The notes under the pieces are model-generated. The model had not been told where the DNA came from and ran no database searches. It was given only the letters and a program-made list of their open reading frames with translations. Both the position numbers and the translations under genes were made by a program. Positions 18,334-30,557 of a stretch of DNA of 64,000 nucleotides are shown here, piece after piece (the stretch's first letter is position 1; every line of letters begins with the position of its first letter). This DNA comes from Mycolicibacter kumamotonensis (lineage in GTDB: Bacteria > Actinomycetota > Actinomycetes > Mycobacteriales > Mycobacteriaceae): contig NZ_MVHU01000003.1 of assembly GCF_002086285.1 (NCBI RefSeq), positions 124,001 to 188,000 of the forward strand, read 5' to 3'.

Positions 18334-19386
18334 ATGAGCGGACCGCATCGCCCTAGCCGGTGGCGGCGGCTCAGCGTGACGGCGGCTGCTGTGAGCGCAG
18401 TCGGTCTGGGCCTCGTGGCCGCGCCGGTTGAGGCGGCGCCCACGATGCCCAAGCCCCCGCTCGACCCGTCGGCGATGGTCGCCCAGGTCGGTCCCGCGGT
18501 GGTCAACATCGACACCCAGATGGGTTACCAGAGCGCGGTCGGCGCCGGAACCGGCATCGTCTTGGATCCGAACGGCATTGTGCTGACCAACAACCACGTC
18601 ATCGCCGGGGCCACCGGGCTGACGGTGGTGTCGGTCGGCACCGGGCAGAGCTACGAGGTCGACGTGCTGGGCTTCGACCGCAGCCACGACGTGGCGGTGC
18701 TGCAGCTACGCGGCGCCGCCGGCCTGCCTACCGCCAACATCGGCGACTCGTCCCGGGTCGCCGTCGGTGACCCGGTGGTCGCGATGGGCAACGCCGGCGG
18801 CCACGGCGGGACGCCGAGTGCGGTGCCCGGGACCGTGATCGGGCTGAACCAGACGGTCTCGGCCGCCGATGAGCTGACCGGCAGCACCGAGACGCTGAGC
18901 AACATGATCAAGGCCGACACCGCGATCCGCCCGGGCGACTCGGGCGGTCCGATGGTCAACGCGGCCGGCGAGGTGATCGGGATGAACACCGCCGCGTCGG
19001 ACAACTACAAGTTCGCCCAGCCCGGCGGCGAGGGCTACGCGATCCCGATCAACCAGGCGATGGCCATTGCCAACCAGATCCGGGCCGGCGTCTCCTCGCC
19101 CACCGTGCACATCGGCGAGACGGCGTTCATGGGTGTCGGCGTGGTGGACAGCAACGGCGGGGCACGGGTCGCCCAGGTGCTCGACGGGACTCCGGCCGCC
19201 GCGAGCGGTATCGCCAAGGACGACATCATCACCTCGGTCGACGGCCGTCCGGTGAACTCGGCCACCGATCTGACCGACGTGCTCGACCAGCGCCACCCGG
19301 GCGACACCGTCACGTTGACCTGGCGCAGCCCCATGGGCGGTGAGCACCGCGCCGACGTGACTCTGGTTCCGGGCCCGGTCGGCTGA
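18334..19386 (+). CDS. pepA: Secreted trypsin-like serine protease with PDZ domain (PepA)
   Basis: A 350-residue HtrA-type protease. A signal peptide occupies about residues 1-34 (basic start, hydrophobic core, cleavage near VEA-AP). The chymotrypsin-fold domain has catalytic His88 (TNNHVI), Asp119 (SHDVAVLQL) and Ser203 (RPGDSGGP). A C-terminal PDZ domain follows from about residue 258, with GTPAAASGIAKDDII. It matches M. tuberculosis PepA (Rv0125, Mtb32A) in length and layout. The ribosome binding site AGGAGGT is ideal. Confidence 0.96.
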   Translation: MSGPHRPSRWRRLSVTAAAVSAVGLGLVAAPVEAAPTMPKPPLDPSAMVAQVGPAVVNIDTQMGYQSAVGAGTGIVLDPNGIVLTNNHVIAGATGLTVVSVGTGQSYEVDVLGFDRSHDVAVLQLRGAAGLPTANIGDSSRVAVGDPVVAMGNAGGHGGTPSAVPGTVIGLNQTVSAADELTGSTETLSNMIKADTAIRPGDSGGPMVNAAGEVIGMNTAASDNYKFAQPGGEGYAIPINQAMAIANQIRAGVSSPTVHIGETAFMGVGVVDSNGGARVAQVLDGTPAAASGIAKDDIITSVDGRPVNSATDLTDVLDQRHPGDTVTLTWRSPMGGEHRADVTLVPGPVG

Positions 19387-19413
19387 GGTAACGCCCGTCG
19401 GTAGCAGGCGCAC

Positions 19414-20094
19414 GTGATACGCCGGCACTACGACAGTGAGACCAAGCTGTCGTGGGTACTCGCCGGTCTTGCCGGGGTGCTGGCGGCCACCGCCTACACC
19501 CATTCCGAGGGCTACTTCGTCACGTTCATGACCGGCAACGCCGGGCGCGCCGTGCTCGGGGTGTTCGACGGCAATCAATGGTTGTCGATCTCGGCGGCGG
19601 CGTTGCTGGTCTCGTTCCTGGCCGGCGTGGTGACCGCGTCGCTGGGCCGGCGCCACGTCTGGCCCGACCATCCGCACGGCGCGCTGCCGGTGACCGCGAC
19701 CGCGCTGCTGTCGGCGACCCTGGTCGACTGGATCGTGGAGGGCGGGCCGACGCTGCCCCTGCCGCTGCTACCGATCCTGCTGGTGGCGTTCGGAGTCGGC
19801 GCGCTGAACACCACCTTCGTGCGCGACGGCGAAGTGTCGATTCCGTTGAGCTATGTGACCGGCACCGTGGTGAAGCTCGGGCAGGGCATCGAACGCCACC
19901 TCAGCGGCGGAACCTTCCGTGACTGGCTCGGGCACTTCATGCTCTTCGCCGCCTACACCTCCGGGGCGGTCGCCGGCGGCTGCATCAGCCTGTTCGCGGG
20001 TGGCACCTGGATGTTGGGTATCGCCACGGTCGTCTGTGTGCTGGCCACCTGGTACACCTACCGCTACGTCGACCGCCGCGGGGTGTGGCAATGA
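19414..20094 (+). CDS. DUF1275 (YoaK-type) membrane protein, copy 1
   Basis: A 226-residue protein with about six membrane helices. It starts at GTG 19414, 28 bases after pepA. The family pattern is visible in YFVTFMTGN near the N-terminus and in VGALNTTFV and VSIPLSYVTGT in the second half. DUF1275 proteins are of unknown function. A close paralogue lies at 52128-52916. Its position between pepA and antigen 85 is where M. tuberculosis has treS, mak and Rv0128. Confidence 0.88.
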   Translation: MIRRHYDSETKLSWVLAGLAGVLAATAYTHSEGYFVTFMTGNAGRAVLGVFDGNQWLSISAAALLVSFLAGVVTASLGRRHVWPDHPHGALPVTATALLSATLVDWIVEGGPTLPLPLLPILLVAFGVGALNTTFVRDGEVSIPLSYVTGTVVKLGQGIERHLSGGTFRDWLGHFMLFAAYTSGAVAGGCISLFAGGTWMLGIATVVCVLATWYTYRYVDRRGVWQ

Positions 20095-20118
20095 CCGCGC
20101 ACCGGCCCGGCTGAAACG

Positions 20119-20175
20119 CCGAGACCGGCGTCATGCAGACCCGCTCTCGCGGTGGCTGCACAACGCCGGTCTCGG
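20119..20175. terminator. Bidirectional terminator between DUF1275 gene and fbpC
   Basis: A perfect 13-bp stem (CCGAGACCGGCGT at 20119-20131, ACGCCGGTCTCGG at 20163-20175) encloses a second small stem. It sits between two convergent stop codons, so it can serve both genes. Confidence 0.7.
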
Positions 20176-20188
20176 GGGGACGGGTCGA

Positions 20189-21407
<1,219 letters not shown>

Positions 21408-22610
21408 ATGCAGCCGACTGCGCTGCGACCGCTGGCCGGGGTGCGGGTCATCGAGATCGCCAGTTTCGTGGCGGTACCGCTCGCCGGAATGACTCTGGCA
21501 CAGCTGGGCGCCGACGTGGTCCGGATCGACCCGGTCGGCGGGGCGGCCGACTATCGCCGCTGGCCGGTCACCGAGGACGGCACGTCCATCTACTGGACCG
21601 GGCTCAACAGGGGAAAGCGTTCCCTGGTGGCCGACCTGCGCGCGCCGGAAGGGCAGCGCCTGGTGCAGCGCCTGATCGCCGAAAGCGGCGTGGTGCTGAC
21701 GAATATGACAGGCCGGCAATGGCTTTCCTTCGACACACTGGTGAATGAACGCGCCGACCTGATCCACCTCGAGGTGGTCGGACGCGCCGACGGCTCCACG
21801 GCTGTGGACTACACGGTGAACGCCGCCACCGGCTTTCCGCTGGTGACCGGGCCGGCGGAGTACAGCGCACCGATCAACCACGTGTTACCGGCGTGGGATA
21901 TCGCCTGCGGGCTGCACGGCGCGCTGGCGGTGGTGGCCGCGCTGCACCGCCGAGACCGCACCGGCGAGGGCTGCCGGGTGCGGCTGGCGTTGGAGGACGT
22001 GGCGCTGGGCACCGCCAGCGCGCTGGGCTTCCTGACCGAGGCGATGATCAACGGCACCAGGCGGGAGCGCATCGGCAACGCGCTCTACGGTCAGTACGGG
22101 CAGACCTTCACCGGCAGTGACGGCGCGTGCTTCATGATCGTCACACTGACCGACCGCCACTTCCGTGACCTGACCGAACTGACCGGTACCACGAAAATAA
22201 TTGCCGCACTTGCCGAAGCGCGCGACATCGACTTCACCGATGAGGGGCAGCGCTACCGCCACCGCGACGTGCTCACCGGACTGTTCAGCGGCTGGTTCGC
22301 CGAGCGGACGGGGGCGCAGATCGAGGCGGCCCTTGCCGGCACCTCGCTGCTGTGGGACCGCTACCGCAGCTTCGCCGACGTGGCCGCAGACGAGCGGCTG
22401 GGCGATAACGCGATGTTCACCAAACTGCATCAGCCCCGGGTCGGCGACTACCTGGCCGCCGGGCTGCCGGCGTCCCTCGACGGAGCCCACCCACCCGCGG
22501 TCGCGGCACCGGACCTGGGTGCTCATACCGTGCAGGTGCTGACCGACCTGGGAATGACCACCGACGAGATCGACCGACTGCGTCGAAGTGGCACGGTAGC
22601 AACGGATTAG
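21408..22610 (+). CDS. Class III CoA-transferase (CaiB/BaiF family)
   Basis: A 400-residue enzyme that moves CoA between carboxylic acids, or racemises acyl-CoAs in related members. Family signatures are PLAGVRVIEIASFVAVPLAG at the N-terminus, GLNRGKRSLVADL near 65, and the WDIACGLHGALA helix with the predicted catalytic Asp164. AAGGAGCAG precedes the ATG. The MaoC-type hydratase gene follows after 20 bases, suggesting an acyl-CoA-metabolising operon. The substrate is unknown. Confidence 0.9.
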   Translation: MQPTALRPLAGVRVIEIASFVAVPLAGMTLAQLGADVVRIDPVGGAADYRRWPVTEDGTSIYWTGLNRGKRSLVADLRAPEGQRLVQRLIAESGVVLTNMTGRQWLSFDTLVNERADLIHLEVVGRADGSTAVDYTVNAATGFPLVTGPAEYSAPINHVLPAWDIACGLHGALAVVAALHRRDRTGEGCRVRLALEDVALGTASALGFLTEAMINGTRRERIGNALYGQYGQTFTGSDGACFMIVTLTDRHFRDLTELTGTTKIIAALAEARDIDFTDEGQRYRHRDVLTGLFSGWFAERTGAQIEAALAGTSLLWDRYRSFADVAADERLGDNAMFTKLHQPRVGDYLAAGLPASLDGAHPPAVAAPDLGAHTVQVLTDLGMTTDEIDRLRRSGTVATD

Positions 22611-22630
22611 ACAAAGGAGGCAGGAACCCT

Positions 22631-23086
22631 ATGCGTACCTTCCAATCGATCGAGGAACTCGCGGCGTGCCAGGGCGAGTCGATCGGTCACAGCGAGTGGG
22701 TGACCATCACCCAGGACGCCGTCAACCTGTTCGCCGACGCGACCGGTGACCACCAGTGGATCCACGTCGACCCCGAGCGGGCCGCCAACGGTCCGTTCGG
22801 GACCACGATCGCCCACGGCTACCTGACCCTGGCCATGCTGCCGCAGCTGATGGCGCAGATCAGCCGCCTCGACGGGGTCAAGCTGGCGATCAACTACGGG
22901 CTGAACAAGGTGCGCTTCCCGGCTCCGGTGCCGGTCGGCTCCAAGATCCGGGCCGAGACGTCCGTGGTCGAGGTCGCCGATGTGGGCGGAGGCGCCCACC
23001 AGGTGACCTACTCGACCACGGTGGCCATCGACGGCAGTGCGAAACCGGCGTGCGTCGCCGAGAGCGTCGTGCGTTACATGCTCTGA
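22631..23086 (+). CDS. htdZ: MaoC-type (R)-specific enoyl-CoA hydratase (HtdZ-like)
   Basis: A 151-residue hot-dog-fold hydratase. The hydratase-2 motif is visible as FADATGDHQWIHVDPERA (about residues 36-53), with the catalytic Asp and His, and GTTIAHGYLTL follows. It hydrates trans-2-enoyl-CoA or ACP. It corresponds to Rv0130 by sequence type and by its position next to antigen 85. AAAGGAGG upstream is a strong ribosome binding site. Its end overlaps the end of the convergent MinD-like gene by 13 bases. Confidence 0.9.
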   Translation: MRTFQSIEELAACQGESIGHSEWVTITQDAVNLFADATGDHQWIHVDPERAANGPFGTTIAHGYLTLAMLPQLMAQISRLDGVKLAINYGLNKVRFPAPVPVGSKIRAETSVVEVADVGGGAHQVTYSTTVAIDGSAKPACVAESVVRYML

Positions 23087-24165
23087 TTCGGGCCGCGCCT
23101 GGCGGTCCGGCCGCCGGGGCGAGCGGAGAAGTGGCGCGCGACGATCGCCGCGATCTGCAGGAAGCGGCGGCGGGTGGCCGGCGCCATCTCGCTCACCACG
23201 TCGATCACCCCGCCGGGCCGCAGGTGCGGGTCGAACGGCACCTCGACCACCTCCTGACCGTGCTGCAGGAACTGCGCGGTGAGCGCGGAGCGGGTCCGTT
23301 TGTCGGCGTGACCGTCGGAATCGTTGAGCACCACCACGCTGCGCTGCAGCAGGCCGCCCTGGCCGCGGTCGGCCAGCCACTCCATGGTCTTGGCGGCCGC
23401 GCCGGCCCCGTCCGCCCACGGCGAGGACACCACGATCAACGCGTCCAGATCGCGTAGCGCCTCCTGGGTGACCGCCGAGTCCATCGTGGAACCGCAGTCG
23501 ACGATCGAGATGGTGAAGTGCCGGTCCAGGCGCAGCGCCGCCTCCCGGTACAGCGCCGCGTCCAGGACCCGGCGCCCTCCGGCGGCCGGCTCGCCGATCA
23601 GCACGTACAGCCCCGCGGCGTTGGCGCCCACCCGGCTGCTGATGTCGGCGAACGACTGCATGCTCTGGTCGGCTGCCAGGTCCCAGTAGGAGCTGGTGGC
23701 GCGCGGGTCGATCCGGCTGCCGAGCCGGCCGAACGCGGTGTCGGCGTCGACGGCCACCACGTGGTCGGCCCGGCGCAGCGCGGCGAACACCGAACCGACG
23801 CTGGCCGCCACCGTGGTCTTGCCTACACCGCCCTTGCCCAGGACGCCGACCTTGTAGATGCCGTTCGGCATGGAGCGGATGGCCGCCTCGTAGGCGGCCT
23901 CCTCACGCTCGGCCGGTGAGGGACCCAGATTGACCAGCCCTAGCGTGGCCGACAACACCACGCGACGCCAGCCGCGGGCCGGGCGTGGCCGCATCGGCGG
24001 CAGCGGGCCCGGATACGGGTAGGGCATCTGCCCGGCCGGTTGTCGCGGCGGTGGCTGGCCCCAGGGCTGGTGTGGCGGGGGTTGCTGGTGTGACTGCGGC
24101 GCGGCGCCCCGGGGAAAGTCGCTCCGCGGGAAGTCGCCCCGCAAGAACTCGTCGTCTGCGTTCAT
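23074..24165 (-). CDS. MinD/ParA-like P-loop ATPase
   Basis: A 363-residue protein. Residues 1-80 are proline/glutamine-rich and probably disordered. The ATPase domain begins near 115 with the deviant Walker A KGGVGKTT (in VGVLGKGGVGKTTVAAS) and includes VVAVDADTAFG and VDCGSTMDSAV. It resembles the Rv3860/EspI-type ATPases with a P/Q-rich N-terminus found near ESX or division genes. No partner gene is adjacent. ATG 24165 is chosen because it directly precedes the acidic MNADDEFLRG typical of this N-terminus. Confidence 0.88.
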   Translation of the reverse strand: MNADDEFLRGDFPRSDFPRGAAPQSHQQPPPHQPWGQPPPRQPAGQMPYPYPGPLPPMRPRPARGWRRVVLSATLGLVNLGPSPAEREEAAYEAAIRSMPNGIYKVGVLGKGGVGKTTVAASVGSVFAALRRADHVVAVDADTAFGRLGSRIDPRATSSYWDLAADQSMQSFADISSRVGANAAGLYVLIGEPAAGGRRVLDAALYREAALRLDRHFTISIVDCGSTMDSAVTQEALRDLDALIVVSSPWADGAGAAAKTMEWLADRGQGGLLQRSVVVLNDSDGHADKRTRSALTAQFLQHGQEVVEVPFDPHLRPGGVIDVVSEMAPATRRRFLQIAAIVARHFSARPGGRTARRGPNQSM

Positions 24166-24258
24166 CGGCTCCTCGAGGCATACGGCAGCGGCATGGCCGG
24201 GGTGGCCCAACAATCCTGCAGCTTAACCTCGGCGGAGCCGATGCCGGGTCAGCACGCC

Positions 24259-25683
24259 TCAGCAGTCGTAGTACAGCGCGAACTCGTAGGGGTGCGGGCG
24301 CAGGTTGACCGGGTTGATCTCGTACTCTCGCTTGTAGTTGATCCAGGTCTCGATCAGGTCGGGGGTGAAAACCCCGCCTTCGGTGAGGTATTCGTGGTCG
24401 GCTTCCAGGTTATCGATCACGTGGGACAACTGGGTGGGTGCCTGCGGGATGGCGGCCGCCTCGTCGGGCGGCAGTTCGTAGAGGTCCTTGTCGACCGGGG
24501 CGGCCGGTTCGATCTTGTTCTTGACGCCGTCGATACCGGCCATCAGCATGGCCGCGAACGCCAGATAGGGGTTACCCGAGGAGTCCGGGCAGCGGAACTC
24601 CAGTCGCTTGGCCTTCGGGTTGGTGCCGGTGATCGGGATGCGCACGCACGCCGAGCGGTTGCGCTGGCTGTAGACCAGGTTGATCGGAGCCTCGTAGTGC
24701 GGCACCAGGCGCTTGTAGGAGTTGATGGTGGGGTTGGTGAACGCCAGCAGCGACGGGGCGTGGTGCAAGATGCCACCGATGTAATACCGGGCGATGTCGG
24801 ACAGCCCGGCGTAGCCGGCCTCGTCGTAGAACAGCGGTTCGCCGTCCTGCCAGACCGACTGGTGCACGTGCATACCCGAGCCGTTGTCACCGAAGAGCGG
24901 TTTGGGCATGAAGGTGACGGTCTTGCCGTGCGCCCACGCGGTGTTCTTGATGATGTATTTGAACTGCATCAGGTCATCGGCGGCGTGCAGCAGCGTATTG
25001 AACTTGTAGTTGATCTCGGTCTGGCCGCCGGTGCCGACCTCATGGTGCCCGCGCTCGACCGCGAAGCCGGCGTTGGTGAGGTTGGTGGTCATGGCGTCGC
25101 GCAGGTCCACGTACTGGTCGTTGGGCGCCACCGGGAAGTAGCCGCCCTTCGGACGAACCTTGTACCCGAGGTTGGGGCTGCCGTCGGACTCGGCCGTGCG
25201 ACCGGTGTTCCACCAGCCGGCGACCGAATCCACCTCGTAGAAGGAGCCGTTGATCTGTGAGTCGAAGCTCACCGAGTCGAAGATGTAGAACTCGGCTTCG
25301 GCGCCGAAATAGGCGGTGTCGGCGATCCCGGTGCTGGCGAGGTAGTTCTCGGCTTTGCGGGCGACGTTGCGGGGGTCGCGCGAGTAGGGCTCGCGGGTGA
25401 ACGGGTCGTGCACGAAGAAGTTCAGGTTCAGCGTCTTGGCCGACCGGAACGGATCGATCCATGCCGTGGCCGGGTCGGGCAACAGCAGCATGTCCGACTC
25501 GTGGATGGACTGGAAACCCCGGATCGAGGAGCCGTCGAAGGCCAATCCGTCCTCGAACAGGCTTTCATCCAGCGCCGATGCCGGGATGGAGAAATGTTGC
25601 ATCACCCCAGGCAGATCGCAGAATCGAATGTCGACATACTCGACCGACTCGTCAGCGACAAGCTTGAAAATATCGTCCGCCAT
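24259..25683 (-). CDS. glnA: Type I glutamine synthetase (GlnA1-like paralogue)
   Basis: A 474-residue enzyme that forms glutamine from glutamate, ammonia and [46 protein letters not shown] and NRSACVRIP are all present. The adenylylation loop ([10 protein letters not shown]) retains its Tyr, so it is the beta subtype regulated by GlnE. It closely resembles M. tuberculosis GlnA1 but sits divergently next to gltBD, where M. tuberculosis has no glnA, so it may be an additional copy. AGGAGACCAGT precedes ATG 25683. Confidence 0.95.
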   Translation of the reverse strand: MADDIFKLVADESVEYVDIRFCDLPGVMQHFSIPASALDESLFEDGLAFDGSSIRGFQSIHESDMLLLPDPATAWIDPFRSAKTLNLNFFVHDPFTREPYSRDPRNVARKAENYLASTGIADTAYFGAEAEFYIFDSVSFDSQINGSFYEVDSVAGWWNTGRTAESDGSPNLGYKVRPKGGYFPVAPNDQYVDLRDAMTTNLTNAGFAVERGHHEVGTGGQTEINYKFNTLLHAADDLMQFKYIIKNTAWAHGKTVTFMPKPLFGDNGSGMHVHQSVWQDGEPLFYDEAGYAGLSDIARYYIGGILHHAPSLLAFTNPTINSYKRLVPHYEAPINLVYSQRNRSACVRIPITGTNPKAKRLEFRCPDSSGNPYLAFAAMLMAGIDGVKNKIEPAAPVDKDLYELPPDEAAAIPQAPTQLSHVIDNLEADHEYLTEGGVFTPDLIETWINYKREYEINPVNLRPHPYEFALYYDC

Positions 25684-25943
25684 ACTGGTCTCCTTTGCGT
25701 GCAGACAGCCGAACGATAGGCAGTCAACATTTCCTGAACATCATCCAGTTATTGCGTACAGGTAACACGAAGCTCACCGCGGGCCATTTGCTCAGCAGGT
25801 GGCACGCTGCGTAGATCCGGGTATATCGTGACGGTGCCTGTGAGGAATTTCAGGCGAACCGCCGTTCAATGTCGCACGGACCAACCCTCGATCGATCAGC
25901 TATGCAGACGAATCGAGGCCGAAGTGCGAAGGGTCAAGTGCTG
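25684..25943. promoter_or_regulatory. Divergent control region between glnA and gltB
   Basis: 260 bases between divergent starts, with an AT-richer centre (25721-25780). TCAAC-6-TGAAC at 25724-25739 and GTAAC-6-CTCAC at 25761-25776 resemble degenerate GlnR half-sites with the expected 6-base spacing. The match is weak. Nitrogen control of this region is expected from the genes served. Confidence 0.35.
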
Positions 25944-28900
25944 ATGGCACCCAGTCGGGTCGGGCTCTACAACCCCGCGTTCGAACACGACGCGTGCGGG
26001 GTTGCCATGGTCGTCGATATCCACGGTCGACGTAGCCGCGACATCGTCGAGAAGTCGATCACCGCGTTGCTCAACCTCGAGCACCGCGGCGCCGCCGGGG
26101 CCGAACCGCACAGCGGTGACGGTGCCGGCATCCTGATCCAGGTGCCGGACCAATTCCTGCGTGCGGTAGTCGATTTCGGCCTGCCGGAGGAAGGGTCCTA
26201 CGCCACCGGTATCGCCTTCCTGCCGCAGTCGGCCAAAGACGCGGCGAACGCCTGCGCCGCTGTCGAGAAGATCGTCGAAGCCGAAGGACTGCAGGTGCTC
26301 GGTTGGCGCGACGTGCCGATCGACGATTCGTCGCTGGGCGCTCTGGCCCGCGACGCGATGCCGACCTTCCGGCAGCTGTTCATCGGCGGGGCCTCGGGTA
26401 TGACCTTGGAGCGGCGCGCCTATGTGGTCCGCAAGCGCGCCGAGCACGAGCTGGGCAGCAAGGGACCCGGCCAGGACGGGCCGGGCCGGGAAACCGTTTA
26501 TTTCCCAAGCCTTTCCGGGCGGACGATGGTTTACAAGGGCATGCTGACCACCCCGCAGCTCAAGGCCTTCTATCCCGACCTGGCCGACGAGCGACTGCAC
26601 AGCGCGCTGGGCATCGTGCACTCCCGGTTTTCGACCAACACGTTTCCGTCCTGGCCGCTGGCGCACCCGTTCCGGCGCATCGCGCACAACGGCGAGATCA
26701 ACACGGTCACCGGCAACGAGAACTGGATGCGGGCCCGGGAGGCGCTGATCCGCACCGACGTCTTCGGGGACGGGAGCCACCCGACCAGGAAAGACACCGC
26801 CGACAAGCTGTTCCCGATCTGCACGCCGGGCGCCTCCGACACGGCGCGCTTCGACGAAGTGCTCGAACTGCTGCATCTGGGCGGCCGCAGCCTGCCGCAC
26901 GCGGTGCTGATGATGATCCCGGAAGCCTGGGAGCGGCACGAGAGCATGGACCCGGCCACCCGGGCTTTCTACGAGTACCACGACTCGCTGATGGAGCCCT
27001 GGGACGGCCCGGCCTCGATGACCTTCACCGACGGCACCCTGGTGGGTGCGGTGCTGGACCGCAACGGCCTGCGGCCCTCTCGGATCTGGGTCACCGACGA
27101 CGGACTGGTGGTGATGGCGTCCGAAGCCGGGGTGCTCGACCTCGATCCGGCCACCGTGGTGCACCGGCAACGGCTGCAGCCCGGCCGGATGTTCCTGGTG
27201 GACACCGCCGCCGGCCGGATCATCTCCGACGCCGAGATCAAGTCGACGCTGGCGGCCGAACACCCCTACCAGCAGTGGATCGACGAGGCGCTGATCGGCA
27301 TCGAAGAGCTGCCGCCCGGCGACGCACCGCGCATGGAACACCACCGGATCCTGTTGCGCCAGCTGATGTTCGGCTACACCTATGAGGAGCTCAACCTGCT
27401 GCTCGCTCCGATGGCCCGCGCCGGCGCCGAGCCGATCGGGTCGATGGGCACCGACACCCCGGTGGCGGTGCTGTCGTCGCGGCCCCGGCTGCTGTTCGAC
27501 TACTTCCAGCAGATGTTCGCCCAGGTCACCAACCCGCCGTTGGACGCCATCCGCGAAGAGGTGATCACCAGCATGCAGGGCGCCGTCGGTCCGGAGGGCG
27601 ACCTGCTCAACACCGGAGAACCGACCTGGCGGCAGGTCGTGCTGCCCCAGCCCATCCTGAGCAACCAGGAGCTGGCCAAGCTGGTCAACCTGCGCCCCGA
27701 TCAGCAGATCGGTTCCCGGCGCCCGCATGGCCTGTCCACGGCCGTCATCAGCTGCCTGTATCCGGTGGCCGAGGGCGGCGCCGGGTTGCGCGCGGCGCTC
27801 AAGCAGGTGTGCGCCCGGGTTTCGGCGGCGATCGAGGACGGCGCCAGCTTCATCGTGATCTCCGACCGCGAATCCAACGAGACGCTGGCGCCCATCCCGT
27901 CGCTGCTGGCCACCTCGGCGGTGCATCACCATCTGGTCGCCGAGCGCACCCGCACCAAAGTGGGTCTGGTGGTCGAGTCCGGAGATGCCCGGGAGGTGCA
28001 CCACTTCGCGGCGCTGCTGGGGTTCGGCGCCGCCGCCATCAACCCCTACCTGGCCTTCGAGTCCGTCGAAGACATGCTCGATCAAGGTCTGATCGAGGGG
28101 CTCGACCGCGAGAAGGCGTTGTCCAACTACGCCAAGGCCGCCGCGAAGGGTGTGCTGAAAGTCATGTCCAAGATGGGCATTTCGACCCGGGCCTCCTACA
28201 CCGGTGCGCAACTGTTCCAGCCGATCGGTATCGCTCAGGACGTCCTCGACGAATACTTCACCGGCCTGTACTGCCCGATCGGCGGCATCACCCTCGACGA
28301 CATCGCCGCCGACGTCGCCGCTCGCCACGGGCTGGCCTACCTGGACCGGCCCGAGCAGCGTGCGCACCGGCAGCTGCCGGTGGGCGGTGAATACCAGTGG
28401 CGCCGCGAGGGGGAGTACCACCTGTTCAACCCCGAGACGGTGTTCAAACTGCAGCACTCCACCCGCACCGGGCAGTACGCCGTCTTCAAGGAGTACACCA
28501 AGCTGGTCGACGACCAGAGTGAGCGACTGGCCACGTTGCGCGGCCTGCTGAAGTTCAAAACCGGGGCACGGCCGCCGGTTCCGATCGAGGAGGTGGAACC
28601 GGCCACCGAGATCGTCAAACGGTTCGCGACCGGCGCGATGAGCTACGGCTCGATCTCCGCCGAGGCGCACGAGACCCTGGCGATCGCGATGAACCGGATC
28701 GGCGGCCGGTCCAACTGCGGTGAGGGCGGTGAGCACGCCGACCGCTACCTGCCCGACGAGAACGGCGACTGGCGGCGCAGCGCGATCAAACAGGTCGCCT
28801 CGGCCCGCTTCGGTGTCACCAGCGACTACCTGGTCAACTGCACGGATCTGCAGATCAAGATCGCGCAGGGCGCCAAACCCGGTGAGGGCGGCCAGCTCCC

Positions 28901-30557
28901 GGGTAACAAGGTGTATCCCTGGATCGCCGAGGTTCGGCACGCCACCCCCGGCGTCGGGCTGATCTCGCCGCCGCCGCACCACGACATCTACTCCATCGAG
29001 GACCTCAAACAGCTGATCCACGACCTGAAGAACGCCAACCCCGACGCCCGCATCCACGTCAAGCTGGTCGCGGAGAACGGTGTCGGGACGGTGGCCGCCG
29101 GGGTGTCCAAGGCGCACGCCGACGTGGTGCTGATCTCCGGGCACGACGGCGGTACCGGAGCGGCGCCGCTGACCTCGCTCAAGCACGCCGGTGCGCCGTG
29201 GGAGCTGGGGCTGGCCGAGACCCAGCAGACGTTGCTGCTCAACGGTCTTCGGGACCGGATCGTGGTGCAGGTGGACGGGCAGCTCAAGACCGGCCGCGAC
29301 GTGGTGATCGCCGCGCTGCTGGGCGCGGAGGAATTCGGATTCGCCACCGCACCACTGGTGGTGTCGGGCTGCATCATGATGCGGGTCTGTCACCTGGACA
29401 CCTGCCCGGTCGGGGTCGCCACCCAGAACCCGGAGCTGCGCAGCCGATTCAACGGCCAGCCCGAGTTCGTGGAGAACTTCTTCTGGTTCATTGCCGAAGA
29501 GGTTCGTGAATACCTTGCGGCGCTGGGCTTCCGCACCATCAACGAAGCGGTCGGGCAGGTGAACGCGCTGGACACCACCTTGGCCCGTGCGCACTGGAAG
29601 GCCCACAAGCTCGATCTGGGCCCGGTGCTGCACGAACCGGAGTCCGCGTTCATGAACCAGGACCTGTATTGCAGTTCCGGCCAGGACCACGGGCTGGACA
29701 AGGCGCTGGATCAGCAGTTGATCGTGATGAGCCGCGAGGCGCTCGACTCCGGCACTCCGGTGCGGTTCTCGACCGCGATCTCCAATGTCAACCGGACCGT
29801 CGGGACCATGCTCGGTCACCAGGTCACCAAAGCCTATGGTGCCCAAGGCCTACCGCAGGACACCATCGACATCACCTTCACCGGTTCGGCCGGCAACAGC
29901 TTCGGGGCCTTCCTGCCGCCGGGGATCACCCTGCGGGTCCTCGGTGACGCCAACGACTATGTGGCCAAGGGCTTGTCCGGCGGCCGGATCGTGATCCGGC
30001 CACCGGAAGACGCTCCGGACGGATACATCGCCGAGGACAACATCATCGGCGGCAACGTCATCCTGTTCGGCGCCACCAGCGGTGAGGTGTTCCTGCGCGG
30101 GGTGGTCGGCGAGCGGTTCGCGGTCCGCAACTCCGGGGCCGTCGCGGTGGTCGAGGGCGTCGGCGACCACGGCTGCGAATACATGACCGGCGGCAAGGTC
30201 GTGGTGCTCGGGCACACCGGACGCAACTTCGCCGCCGGTATGTCCGGTGGGGTCGCCTACGTCTACGACCCGAACGCCGAACTGCCGGGCAGGCTCAACA
30301 CCGAGATGGTGGAGCTGGATTCATTCGACGACTTCGACGCCGAAGATGTCAGCTGGCTGCGCGGCATTCTGGCCGCCCATGCCGACGCCACCGACTCGGC
30401 ACCGGCGCAAACCATCCTGTCCGACTGGGCAAAGCACAGCCGTCACTTCGTCAAGGTGATGCCGCGCGACTACCGAAGGGTGCTCAACGCGGTGGCCGAG
30501 GCGAAGGCGAGCGGCACCGATGCGAACGAGGCGATTATGGCGGCGGCTCATGGCTGA
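25944..30557 (+). CDS. gltB: Glutamate synthase (NADPH) large subunit
   Basis: A 1537-residue enzyme that transfers the glutamine amide to 2-oxoglutarate. ATG 25944 begins [20 protein letters not shown]. Cys18 becomes the N-terminal nucleophile after propeptide removal, as in other GltB proteins. The glutaminase domain ([19 protein letters not shown]) is followed by the central and FMN domains, with the 3Fe-4S cluster motif [12 protein letters not shown] near residue 1145 and a C-terminal beta-helix rich in GG. An open frame extends upstream to 25869, but those residues would displace the nucleophile. It overlaps gltD by 8 bases. Confidence 0.97.
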   Translation: MAPSRVGLYNPAFEHDACGVAMVVDIHGRRSRDIVEKSITALLNLEHRGAAGAEPHSGDGAGILIQVPDQFLRAVVDFGLPEEGSYATGIAFLPQSAKDAANACAAVEKIVEAEGLQVLGWRDVPIDDSSLGALARDAMPTFRQLFIGGASGMTLERRAYVVRKRAEHELGSKGPGQDGPGRETVYFPSLSGRTMVYKGMLTTPQLKAFYPDLADERLHSALGIVHSRFSTNTFPSWPLAHPFRRIAHNGEINTVTGNENWMRAREALIRTDVFGDGSHPTRKDTADKLFPICTPGASDTARFDEVLELLHLGGRSLPHAVLMMIPEAWERHESMDPATRAFYEYHDSLMEPWDGPASMTFTDGTLVGAVLDRNGLRPSRIWVTDDGLVVMASEAGVLDLDPATVVHRQRLQPGRMFLVDTAAGRIISDAEIKSTLAAEHPYQQWIDEALIGIEELPPGDAPRMEHHRILLRQLMFGYTYEELNLLLAPMARAGAEPIGSMGTDTPVAVLSSRPRLLFDYFQQMFAQVTNPPLDAIREEVITSMQGAVGPEGDLLNTGEPTWRQVVLPQPILSNQELAKLVNLRPDQQIGSRRPHGLSTAVISCLYPVAEGGAGLRAALKQVCARVSAAIEDGASFIVISDRESNETLAPIPSLLATSAVHHHLVAERTRTKVGLVVESGDAREVHHFAALLGFGAAAINPYLAFESVEDMLDQGLIEGLDREKALSNYAKAAAKGVLKVMSKMGISTRASYTGAQLFQPIGIAQDVLDEYFTGLYCPIGGITLDDIAADVAARHGLAYLDRPEQRAHRQLPVGGEYQWRREGEYHLFNPETVFKLQHSTRTGQYAVFKEYTKLVDDQSERLATLRGLLKFKTGARPPVPIEEVEPATEIVKRFATGAMSYGSISAEAHETLAIAMNRIGGRSNCGEGGEHADRYLPDENGDWRRSAIKQVASARFGVTSDYLVNCTDLQIKIAQGAKPGEGGQLPGNKVYPWIAEVRHATPGVGLISPPPHHDIYSIEDLKQLIHDLKNANPDARIHVKLVAENGVGTVAAGVSKAHADVVLISGHDGGTGAAPLTSLKHAGAPWELGLAETQQTLLLNGLRDRIVVQVDGQLKTGRDVVIAALLGAEEFGFATAPLVVSGCIMMRVCHLDTCPVGVATQNPELRSRFNGQPEFVENFFWFIAEEVREYLAALGFRTINEAVGQVNALDTTLARAHWKAHKLDLGPVLHEPESAFMNQDLYCSSGQDHGLDKALDQQLIVMSREALDSGTPVRFSTAISNVNRTVGTMLGHQVTKAYGAQGLPQDTIDITFTGSAGNSFGAFLPPGITLRVLGDANDYVAKGLSGGRIVIRPPEDAPDGYIAEDNIIGGNVILFGATSGEVFLRGVVGERFAVRNSGAVAVVEGVGDHGCEYMTGGKVVVLGHTGRNFAAGMSGGVAYVYDPNAELPGRLNTEMVELDSFDDFDAEDVSWLRGILAAHADATDSAPAQTILSDWAKHSRHFVKVMPRDYRRVLNAVAEAKASGTDANEAIMAAAHG

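Noticed and set aside
25869..25943. Extended gltB start 25 codons upstream
   Set aside because: It would add residues before the propeptide; [11 protein letters not shown] at 25944 puts the nucleophile Cys at position 18 as in known GltB.
25896..29846. A 1316-codon open frame on the minus strand opposite gltB
   Set aside because: It lies fully inside gltB, has no family features and results from high GC at third positions.
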